A DNA stretch of 13,755 nucleotides from NCBI GenBank assembly GCA_945861165.1, contig CAMATO010000024.1, forward strand, positions 1 through 13,755, written 5' to 3'. Shown here in pieces: positions 8,102 to 13,755 of the stretch (the first letter of the stretch is position 1; each line of letters opens with the position of its first letter). A program made the position numbers and the translations under genes. The notes under the pieces are model-generated. The model did no database searches and had not been told where the DNA came from. It saw only the letters and a program-made list of their open reading frames with translations. This stretch comes from Bifidobacterium breve (lineage in GTDB: Bacteria; Actinomycetota; Actinomycetes; S36-B12; UBA5976).

Positions 8102-8763
8102 TTAGAAAAAAAATCCGTCGAAGAATTCTTTTTGTCGTATTTTTAATTTCAGCACTGGCTTCAACATTTTTTTACATTGGCTGGTACTCAAATTTGTTAA
8201 TTGTGAAAACTATTGAAGTTAGAGGAGCCAAAGAAGTACCGGTCCAAGTAATCACTCAAACAGCCAATGTGAATTTGAATACCCAATTGTTTCGCGTGCC
8301 AATAGCCACTGTGGCTGAAAGACTCAGCATGATTTCTCAAATAGACAGAGCCGAGGTGAGAAGGGGATGGCCTTCTACGTTGGTGATTGACATTAGTGAA
8401 AGATCCCCAGTTGCGCTAACCGATACTGCGGCAGGCAGATTCTTAGTTGATCAATCTGGTTTCCCATATCTACCTGCACCCGTTGCTGCCAATTTTCCGT
8501 TAATAAGTGGACCAGATGATAAATCCCGGGCCGCCAGCATTTTAGTTTGGCAAAGTTTTCCTGACTGGTTGAAAGCCGAAATCACAATCACTAATGCAGA
8601 AAACCCAAACTCGATTTGGTTAATGATGACTAGTGGTAGGAAAGTGTTATGGGGCAGTGTTGATAAAGCTCAAGATAAAAGTGCTGTGTTAAAAGTTTTA
8701 AGAAGAATGGCAGGTTCAACATACGATGTTTCCATACCTGAATTTCCGGTAGTCAAACCTTAA
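8098..8763 (+). CDS. ftsQ: FtsQ, cell-division scaffold protein with POTRA domain
   Basis: This bitopic membrane protein links early and late divisome proteins, classically through FtsB and FtsL. The 221-aa product has a very short basic cytoplasmic tail (MIRKKIRRR), one transmembrane helix (about 10-30), a POTRA domain (about 34-102, from VKTIEVRGA to ISERSPVAL) and the FtsQ beta domain (LVDQSGFPYL at 116-125, VLWGS at 183-187, a basic helix at 190-204). It ends YDVSIPEFPVVKP, which looks like a complete actinobacterial-type terminus, so it is not truncated. GTG 8098 forms a GTGA overlap with murC. No SD is evident, suggesting translational coupling. It is the last gene of the cluster here: ftsZ does not follow, and the stop abuts the stop of a convergent gene. 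Confidence 0.93.
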   Translation: MIRKKIRRRILFVVFLISALASTFFYIGWYSNLLIVKTIEVRGAKEVPVQVITQTANVNLNTQLFRVPIATVAERLSMISQIDRAEVRRGWPSTLVIDISERSPVALTDTAAGRFLVDQSGFPYLPAPVAANFPLISGPDDKSRAASILVWQSFPDWLKAEITITNAENPNSIWLMMTSGRKVLWGSVDKAQDKSAVLKVLRRMAGSTYDVSIPEFPVVKP

Positions 8764-10620
8764 TTAAAAAGGAATGTCTTCATCGTTTTCGCTAACTTCA
8801 GCTAACGATGCGACAAGACCTAAAGCTTTAGCAACACGATCATCATTGCTTAGTAACGGAATCGAAGAATTCTCAATAATTTCGCCAGTCTTAAGGTCAA
8901 CTTGCAGTCCACCGATATCTGCTTTTACTTGTTCGGCATTGGCAAATTCGCACCACTGGCTTACTTTGCACCAATTACACGGTGGATTAGAAGAAGGCGC
9001 AAAAAGTGTGTCACTAGCCCAGGTATCAACTTGTTCAGCTAGTTGTGACCAAGCAGCAAGTTTAACTGTTTCATCATCACAATCCCAGGTTATGATTTTA
9101 CATTCATCACTGGATATTAGTTCTAACTCAACTCGTTTATTTTTAAAATCACCAAGTTTTGTTAAAACATCTTTGGGTAAAGCATTCTCAACCATCAATC
9201 TAATTGCCAAAGGCAATTGTGGATAGATGTTGAAATAGATATCATTCTCTAAATCTTTGATACTGGAAACTGTTTTCATTTCTCGCCACACCAAATCTTC
9301 ACCATTTTTATAAACAAGATCAGGTCTGGTGCTGATTGAAATATCTGCATCAGTATCAAGGGCCTCCACAGCTATTTCAGTGGCAACTTGAGAATCACTA
9401 TTTATAGGACAAGTTAATTGATGCTGAGCAAGAAACGGCAACGCAACATTTGCTTCATCTTGATTCCAACTGAGCTCTATAGCTATTACTCCCAATGAGG
9501 TTGGTGTTGGTAGATCAGATATTTCGCAAGCTTTTGATCTTTTGTGTGCTTGCTCTAACCAAGCATGAACCAGCAAACCTCTTTGTTGAGCTGAGTTTTG
9601 AGTTTCCGGTTTGGTTCTTAAGCCAAGTTCATCTTGCAAAAAATACTGTCGCGGACATCTTCGATAAGTGTGAAATTTAGAAGGTGAATAAGCCTTAGGC
9701 CAAGGAGCAAAAGCAGTAATACCTAACAGACCTGGTCGATTAGGTAAAGTTTCACACATTGTGTTAGCTCTGCAGCTTCTACAATTTGGTCCAGATTTTT
9801 GAGTTCCACCTTTAACGCGTTCAATTATTGTGGGCAAAGATTTTGTAAACAGGTTGCGAGCATCTTCTACACTTGCTGTTAAAACAATTGCTTGACTGGC
9901 ATCAAGGCAACCAATTTCTCTGATTCTGACTTCTTGAGCGGGGGCTAAAACTTTATAAATTGGATCTCGCGGAGAACTCCAACTTGGTTCACTGTGTGGA
10001 ACCCCATCAGCAAGAATTCGGGCTATCACTCCTGCTCTAACAGGATTGAGAGTTGTTAAACCTGCTCTGGAAAATTTTAACGCTCTAAATTCTCTAACTT
10101 TTCCATCATGGGAAGTTAAATATATCCCCCACGCAAACCATTCTGTATGTGAATCTTCGGTGTCATCAAATGCTTGAATTACTTCCAAATCGGTGAAATC
10201 AATATTGTGTGCCATATCTTCAACACGAGCTTTTTCCCAAGCAGTCAAATATCCAACTAAAGCATCAACGGCCCATAACTTATGAGATTTCTCAACGTGG
10301 CCGCGGGATTTACTAATCGCATCATTTATGGCGATTTCAGCAATCTCATCTTTGTCTTCAAATTCGTGAATCACTTTTTCGTTACTGATACTGGACAAAA
10401 GTGCATCTCTAACAATTCCTAATGGAAAAGATTCAAACGGGGGATAGCGAAGTTGTAAGTATCCTTCCCCAATTTTTGCGGCAGGTCTTGATTTAAGAGA
10501 AATAAAATCATGGCAAGCTCTGTTGTTTTCTGCACCGACTTGCGAAGCAGAAATTCTTAAGAAACCTGCAGTGGTTACCGGGAAACCAGGTAGCCAGTCG
10601 TGTGGAATTTGAGTGGTCAT
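8764..10620 (-). CDS. Tandem RecB/Cas4-like PD-(D/E)XK nuclease with SSB-like C-terminal tip
   Basis: The 618-aa product has no gene name I recognise. The C-terminal half (about 310-560) reads as a RecB/AddB/Cas4-type nuclease: SPSKFHTYRRCPRQYFL (312-328, C322), GLLVHAWLE (348-356, H353), RPDLVY (D434), REMKT (E447 and K449), YPQLPLA (Q468) and CNWCKVSQWC (C548, C551, C557). The four cysteines are spaced as for a 4Fe-4S cluster. The N-terminal half ends in CRSCRANTMC (C280, C283, C289) with identical spacing and has a cysteine-containing N-terminal segment (C36), but I find no clear D...ExK, so it may be an inactive duplicate. The linker after 560 leads to a terminal NDEDIPF. The ATG overlaps the stop of the 308-aa nuclease gene, with GAGGT 9 nt upstream. 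The nuclease fold is fairly secure; the role (repair, end processing or defence) is not. Confidence 0.8.
   Translation of the reverse strand: MTTQIPHDWLPGFPVTTAGFLRISASQVGAENNRACHDFISLKSRPAAKIGEGYLQLRYPPFESFPLGIVRDALLSSISNEKVIHEFEDKDEIAEIAINDAISKSRGHVEKSHKLWAVDALVGYLTAWEKARVEDMAHNIDFTDLEVIQAFDDTEDSHTEWFAWGIYLTSHDGKVREFRALKFSRAGLTTLNPVRAGVIARILADGVPHSEPSWSSPRDPIYKVLAPAQEVRIREIGCLDASQAIVLTASVEDARNLFTKSLPTIIERVKGGTQKSGPNCRSCRANTMCETLPNRPGLLGITAFAPWPKAYSPSKFHTYRRCPRQYFLQDELGLRTKPETQNSAQQRGLLVHAWLEQAHKRSKACEISDLPTPTSLGVIAIELSWNQDEANVALPFLAQHQLTCPINSDSQVATEIAVEALDTDADISISTRPDLVYKNGEDLVWREMKTVSSIKDLENDIYFNIYPQLPLAIRLMVENALPKDVLTKLGDFKNKRVELELISSDECKIITWDCDDETVKLAAWSQLAEQVDTWASDTLFAPSSNPPCNWCKVSQWCEFANAEQVKADIGGLQVDLKTGEIIENSSIPLLSNDDRVAKALGLVASLAEVSENDEDIPF
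8781..8810. repeat. Inverted repeat CATCGTT / AACGATG near the convergent stops
   Basis: A perfect 7-bp inverted repeat (8781-8787 and 8804-8810) with a 16-nt loop lies within the last codons of the 618-aa nuclease gene, about 20 nt past the ftsQ stop. The loop also carries the start of a direct repeat of GCTAAC (8791-8796 and 8802-8807). It could form a hairpin in either transcript. There is no immediate T-run on the + strand, and on the - strand the TTTTT falls about 10 nt beyond the stem, so it is not a canonical intrinsic terminator. It may be a weak one or simply coding sequence. Confidence 0.4.
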
Positions 10621-11543
10621 AATTCTGGTACCTCGAAGGGCAACATTTCCATTCCAGCATTTGGATTACTTGCATTACTGCGGACTCTTTTTTCGACGTT
10701 TAAAGTTGCTAACAAACTTTCAGATTCAGCTGTCCCAGGCATAGGGGTTTTGGGAGTTTTTGCCGGACAAGCTTTTATGAAAGCACAAGATTTGCACGCG
10801 TTACCAGGATTTGCCATCCAAGTTTCTTTTTCTAAAGAAGAATCCATTTTTCTTCTGGTGGTAACTAAATGTTGAACAGCTCGATCAAGTGCAGATTTAT
10901 AGGTAGGTCTTCTAACTCGATCTCTACCAGGTAAATAAATAAGTTCTACTTCTCCAACATCTAAGCCGTTTTCTTTCAAACCAGCTGCATAAAGCATCAC
11001 TTGGCGTAGTGAATCAGTTAAATACTGTGGTGCTGGTCTTTTGGAAGTTTTGTAGTCGGTAATACGCACCACACCTTCTCGAGTCATTCGATCTAGTCGC
11101 CCATAAAGTTTCACAGATTCAAAAATGGCGGTCACTGGTCGTTCTAGATCTTCCAGATCAATCTTTAGTTGGGTGGGGTCTTCTAAGTCAAAATATCCCT
11201 TGAGAGACTCAGCACTTTTATCTTTAAGAGTTATTAAATCTTCCTCTTTTAACCAAGACTTGTTGTGTTCAATAACAACTTCACCTGTATCGCGTAATAA
11301 ATTCCAGGCCACTTCTTTAGTCCTATTCTCTGCTTTAATCTTTAAGAAATTCTCTAAAACATCATGAACAAGTGTGCCAATTATTTGCGGCAATCCTGAA
11401 GGTTCGCGCCATCCCGCAACTGAGGAGAACCAATAGGCCAAAGAACATCTATCAAAACTTGATAATTGACTGGGTGAGACATGCTTTGGCAATTGATTAC
11501 CAATGTCAGCTACTTGTACGGCAACCAGTTTTTCTTCTGACAT
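10617..11543 (-). CDS. RecB-family PD-(D/E)XK exonuclease, single domain
   Basis: The 308-aa cytoplasmic protein resembles the stand-alone RecB-like (PF12705/COG2887-type) exonucleases common in actinobacteria. Motifs in order are VSPSQLSSFDRC (22-33, C33), GTLVHDVLE (56-64, H60), YGRLDRM (D151), ITDYKTSKRP (D163 and K165), RQVMLYA (Q181) and CKSCAFIKAC (C250, C253, C259). The four cysteines probably hold a 4Fe-4S cluster as in AddB and Cas4. The active site looks complete. About 50 residues after the last cysteine are low in recognisable motifs. It is the first gene of a two-gene unit: its TGA overlaps the ATG of the 618-aa nuclease. The start at 11543 has only a weak AAAG-type ribosome site. 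No helicase is encoded nearby. The exact DNA substrate is unknown. Confidence 0.85.
   Translation of the reverse strand: MSEEKLVAVQVADIGNQLPKHVSPSQLSSFDRCSLAYWFSSVAGWREPSGLPQIIGTLVHDVLENFLKIKAENRTKEVAWNLLRDTGEVVIEHNKSWLKEEDLITLKDKSAESLKGYFDLEDPTQLKIDLEDLERPVTAIFESVKLYGRLDRMTREGVVRITDYKTSKRPAPQYLTDSLRQVMLYAAGLKENGLDVGEVELIYLPGRDRVRRPTYKSALDRAVQHLVTTRRKMDSSLEKETWMANPGNACKSCAFIKACPAKTPKTPMPGTAESESLLATLNVEKRVRSNASNPNAGMEMLPFEVPEL
10630..10634 (-). promoter_or_regulatory. Shine-Dalgarno site for the 618-aa nuclease gene
   Basis: On the minus strand GAGGT lies 9 nt before the ATG at 10620, inside the 3' end of the upstream 308-aa nuclease gene. Together with the ATGA overlap it supports this start and coupled expression of the two nucleases. 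Confidence 0.65.
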
Positions 11544-11577
11544 TGCTTTATTTTTCGAAAGTGTAGAAAACTTTCAT
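11544..11577. other. Only appreciable intergenic gap; holds a small inverted repeat
   Basis: This 34-nt A+T-rich gap separates pntB from the downstream nuclease gene. It contains GAAAGT (11557-11562) and ACTTTC (11570-11575), a 6-bp perfect inverted repeat with a 7-nt loop. On the minus strand no T-run follows the stem, so it does not look like a terminator. A TACACT hexamer on the minus strand, overlapping one arm, could serve as a -10 element, but I see no matching -35. It may be a small operator or chance. Confidence 0.35.
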
Positions 11578-12954
11578 CTACATCGACTTAACAGCGGAAA
11601 CAACCTTGGACAATGAATCTTTAGCATCACCAAATAATAATGTTGTTTTGTCGTTGAAAAGTAATTCGTTTTCCACACCCGCAAATCCTGGACGCATGGA
11701 ACGTTTCATAAATACAACTTGTTCAGCTTGATCGGCATTAAGAATTGGCATCCCGAAAATTGGGGAAGTCTTGTCTGTTCTGGCAGCAGGATTTACTACG
11801 TCATTTGCTCCCACCACCACAGCTACAGTGGCGCTGGCAAATTCAGAATTAATTTCATCCATTTCTTTTAATTGCTCATAAGGAACATCAGCTTCGGCTA
11901 GTAAAACGTTCATATGTCCAGGCATACGCCCTGCAACTGGATGAATTGCATATTCAACTTCCACACCTTTAGAAATTAATAAATCAACCAATTCTCTTAA
12001 AGATTGTTGTGCTTGAGCAACTGCTAAACCATAACCTGGAACAATAATCACTTTCGATGCATAGGCAAGCATGATGGCAATGTCGGTTGGTCCAGCACTT
12101 TTAACTGGTCGATCAACTGCAGAAGTTGTAGCAGTGGTTGCTCTGGCAGTGAACGCACCAAACAAAGTTGAGGTTAAAGGTCTGCCCATAGCTTTAGCCA
12201 TAAGTTGGGTTAACAACGTTCCTGAGGCTCCAACTAAAGTTCCGGCAACTAATAACAAGACGTTATCTAATACATAACCACTTGCTGCTACAGATAAACC
12301 GGTAAATGCATTTAACAAACTGATCACGATTGGAACATCTGCGCCACCTACGGGAAGTACAAACAAAATTCCCATAACTAAAGACAAACCAACTAGTGTC
12401 CACAAGGCCCAATTTTCTGGACTAATCATTAAGTAAACAGACATTACTAAAGTTGCGATTGCTGTACCTATTGTTATGAAACGACCAAAAGGTAATACAA
12501 CTGGTCTTGAAGTCATTAATTCCTGCAATTTTAAGAAAGTAACAATAGATCCGGTGAAAGAGATTGAACCGATGACGACTGTGAAAACTGTGGCAAACAA
12601 AGCAATAAAGCCATCTGTTGTTCCAGATTTTAGGAATTCAATTGAGGAAACAGCCATAGCTGCTCCGCCACCCACACCGTTAAACAATGCCACCATTTGG
12701 GGCATCTGTGTCATTTGAACTCTTTTAGCTGCAACAAAACCAACAATTGTTCCTATGGCCACGGCAACCAAAATTAATGTTAAGTGTTTTAAATTACTTT
12801 CAGAAAAGAAAACAATAGCTACAGCTGCAATCGCACCAACAGCACCAATTCTATTTCCAAGTCGTGCAGTTTTTGGTGAGGACAATGCTTTTAGTGCCAG
12901 AATAAAAGCAAGTGCTGCACCTAGATTTGCTAACTGAGACCAGGCTGGTGTCAT
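11578..12954 (-). CDS. pntB: PntB, NAD(P) transhydrogenase beta subunit
   Basis: This membrane subunit of the proton-translocating transhydrogenase carries most of the proton channel (domain II) and the NADP(H)-binding domain III. The 458-aa product starts with a run of hydrophobic helices (about 5-285), including MPQMVALFNGVGGGA (84-98) and GSIVTFLKLQ (135-144). The soluble domain III (about 290-458) shows the NADP signatures GYGLAVAQAQ (307-316), HPVAGRMPGHMNVLLAEA (338-355), GANDVVNPAA (382-391) and KRSM (417-420). All expected motifs are present. The ATG overlaps the pntA2 stop (ATGA) and GGTGA lies 6 nt upstream as a plausible ribosome site. The enzyme uses proton inflow to drive hydride transfer from NADH to NADP+. 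It lies upstream of the nuclease pair on the same strand. Confidence 0.97.
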   Translation of the reverse strand: MTPAWSQLANLGAALAFILALKALSSPKTARLGNRIGAVGAIAAVAIVFFSESNLKHLTLILVAVAIGTIVGFVAAKRVQMTQMPQMVALFNGVGGGAAMAVSSIEFLKSGTTDGFIALFATVFTVVIGSISFTGSIVTFLKLQELMTSRPVVLPFGRFITIGTAIATLVMSVYLMISPENWALWTLVGLSLVMGILFVLPVGGADVPIVISLLNAFTGLSVAASGYVLDNVLLLVAGTLVGASGTLLTQLMAKAMGRPLTSTLFGAFTARATTATTSAVDRPVKSAGPTDIAIMLAYASKVIIVPGYGLAVAQAQQSLRELVDLLISKGVEVEYAIHPVAGRMPGHMNVLLAEADVPYEQLKEMDEINSEFASATVAVVVGANDVVNPAARTDKTSPIFGMPILNADQAEQVVFMKRSMRPGFAGVENELLFNDKTTLLFGDAKDSLSKVVSAVKSM

Positions 12955-13256
12955 TTCTTCTCACCAACTTTGTTTGATTTCTTTGATTTAAATAACTCAA
13001 GCATGCGATCAGTTACTACAAATCCACCAACCATATTAATAGTTGCCAAAACAATTGCAAACAACCCAAGAACTAATTCCAAATTATTATCGGCATGACC
13101 TGTGACAATTATTGCCCCAACTAAAATTACACCGTGAATTGCGTTAGCCCCAGACATTAGGGGAGTGTGCAAAATTGTGGAAACTTTGGAAACAACTTCA
13201 AAACCAACAAAAATGCTTAAGATAAATATTGTTAAAAATGCAATCTCGATACTCAT
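12951..13256 (-). CDS. pntA2: PntA2 (PntAB), transhydrogenase alpha subunit membrane part
   Basis: This small membrane protein of 101 aa supplies the alpha-side helices of domain II. Three hydrophobic segments (about 4-21, 38-53 and 61-80) are followed by a lysine-rich cytoplasmic tail. Family signatures are STILHTPLMSGANAIHGV (26-43) and GGFVVTDRML (77-86). In many bacteria this part is fused to the NAD-binding alpha-1 domain; here it is a separate gene, as in Rhodospirillum-type enzymes. An AGGGA ribosome site (13264-13268) sits 7 nt upstream, straddling the end of pntA1, and the start is only 4 nt past the pntA1 stop. Its stop overlaps the pntB start. Confidence 0.95.
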   Translation of the reverse strand: MSIEIAFLTIFILSIFVGFEVVSKVSTILHTPLMSGANAIHGVILVGAIIVTGHADNNLELVLGLFAIVLATINMVGGFVVTDRMLELFKSKKSNKVGEKK

Positions 13257-13260
13257 CTAA

Positions 13261-13755
13261 TTATCCCTGTCCTAATTCAGTTTTAACAAAATCATTAGTG
13301 ATCTCACCATTGATTACTAAAGCGCTACCAGATACAACTTCATCGTCTTTGTCAATAACAAGTGAACCTTCTTTGACAATGAAGGAAAGTAATGAGATGA
13401 CATTTCCGGCGAAAAGAAATGATGCATCAGGTGCCATGGAGGAAGCGATATTTTGTCCGCCCCAGATTTTTATGCCGTTGACGTCAACAATTTGTCCTGG
13501 AATAGATCCTTCAACGTTGCCACCATTTTCGGCTGCCATGTCTGCGATTACGGATCCGTATTTCATACCTTTAAGCATTGCTGCGGTAACTAGTCTTGGT
13601 GCAGGTCTTCCTGGAACCGCTGCAGTTGTAACCAAAACATCTGCTGCAGTGATGTAAGGAGTTAAAAGTTCTTGTTGAAGTTTGGTACGTTCTTGATCCA
13701 TTTCTTTGGCATAACCGCCACTTCCTTCTACAACGGGTAATGCTAATTCGATAAA
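13261..13755 (-). CDS. pntA1: PntA1 (PntAA), transhydrogenase NAD-binding alpha-1 subunit, C-terminal part
   Basis: This is the last 164 residues of the soluble NAD(H)-binding domain I; the gene runs off the right edge of the window. The frame stays open through the edge, and the residues upstream of the internal Met at 13701 read FIELALPVVEGSGGYAKE, matching the conserved EGxGGYAKE region of the alanine dehydrogenase/PNT family, so that Met is not the start. Further motifs are TTAAVPGRPAPRLVT (45-59 of the fragment), GSVIADMAAENGGN (69-82) and SSMAPDASFLFAGN (106-119). It ends after the domain I fold without membrane helices, confirming the split three-gene form. Domain I passes hydride from NADH to NADP+ bound in PntB. 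Confidence 0.94.
   Translation of the reverse strand, partial: FIELALPVVEGSGGYAKEMDQERTKLQQELLTPYITAADVLVTTAAVPGRPAPRLVTAAMLKGMKYGSVIADMAAENGGNVEGSIPGQIVDVNGIKIWGGQNIASSMAPDASFLFAGNVISLLSFIVKEGSLVIDKDDEVVSGSALVINGEITNDFVKTELGQG
13264..13268 (-). promoter_or_regulatory. Shine-Dalgarno site for pntA2
   Basis: AGGGA on the minus strand lies 7 nt before the pntA2 ATG, with the pntA1 stop codon in between. Ribosomes terminating on pntA1 would uncover or re-use it, which fits coupled expression of the transhydrogenase subunits. Confidence 0.6.

Noticed and set aside
8758..8775. Bidirectional intrinsic terminator at the convergent junction (CCTT...AAGG around TTAATTAA)
   Set aside because: The stem is only 4 bp around an A/T core with no adjacent proper T-run, too weak to call.
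8774..9226. 150-aa open frame on the plus strand opposite the 618-aa nuclease
   Set aside because: It is serine-rich low-complexity translation typical of an antisense shadow; the minus-strand frame carries the nuclease motifs and the cysteine cluster.
8764..11543. CRISPR adaptation module, because the nucleases share the Cas4-like cysteine layout
   Set aside because: No repeats, spacers, cas1, cas2 or effector genes are present, and the same layout occurs in AddB and other RecB-like nucleases.
13229..13657. 142-aa plus-strand open frame opposite pntA1
   Set aside because: It is an antisense shadow; the minus strand encodes clear transhydrogenase motifs through the same stretch.
13699..13701. 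ATG as the start of pntA1
   Set aside because: The frame continues upstream to the window edge with the conserved EGSGGYAKE motif, so this Met is internal.
1..13755. Search by eye for tRNA or other structured RNA genes, insertion sequences and phage genes
   Set aside because: Gaps between genes are 34 nt or less, and no transposase, integrase or terminal inverted repeats were seen; all sizeable frames are accounted for.

Overview
The window looks like chromosomal DNA from a small-genome, A+T-rich actinobacterium. Two things suggest this. The division/cell-wall genes run murE-murF-mraY-murD-ftsW-murG-murC-ftsQ with no murB or ddl between murC and ftsQ. MurG carries the actinobacterial-style motifs GGTAGHIEP and GNGEQ. 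Extreme compactness (most junctions overlap by 1-4 nt, longest gene-free stretch 34 nt) with low G+C points towards a streamlined freshwater lineage such as Nanopelagicales (acI). That placement is inference from gene order and style, not a database result.

Left half (1-8763, + strand): the 3' end of murE, then complete murF, mraY, murD, ftsW, murG, murC and ftsQ. These make UDP-MurNAc-pentapeptide (MurC, MurD, MurE, MurF), load it onto undecaprenyl phosphate (MraY), add GlcNAc to give lipid II (MurG), and supply the septal glycan polymerase FtsW and the divisome scaffold FtsQ. The DNPR motif in MurE predicts meso-diaminopimelate as the third stem-peptide residue. The cluster stops right after an intact ftsQ; the ftsZ that usually follows in actinobacteria is absent.

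Middle (8764-11543, - strand): two overlapping genes for RecB/Cas4-like PD-(D/E)XK nucleases that converge on ftsQ, with the opposing stop codons directly abutting (TAATTA). The 308-aa protein is a single-domain nuclease. The 618-aa protein appears to be a tandem arrangement: an N-terminal half without a recognisable active site and a C-terminal half with one, each ending in the same Cys-x2-Cys-x5-Cys pattern also seen in the 308-aa protein. The 618-aa protein also ends in NDEDIPF, closely resembling the protein-docking tip of single-stranded DNA-binding protein (SSB). This pair is the most unusual content of the window.

Right end (11578-13755, - strand): the proton-translocating NAD(P) transhydrogenase in its three-subunit form, pntA1 (cut by the window edge), pntA2 and pntB. 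It couples proton flow to NADPH formation. It lies 34 nt upstream of the nuclease pair on the same strand with no convincing terminator between, so read-through from pnt into the nuclease genes is possible.

No rRNA, tRNA, CRISPR array, insertion sequence or phage gene is visible, and there is no non-coding stretch long enough to hold one.
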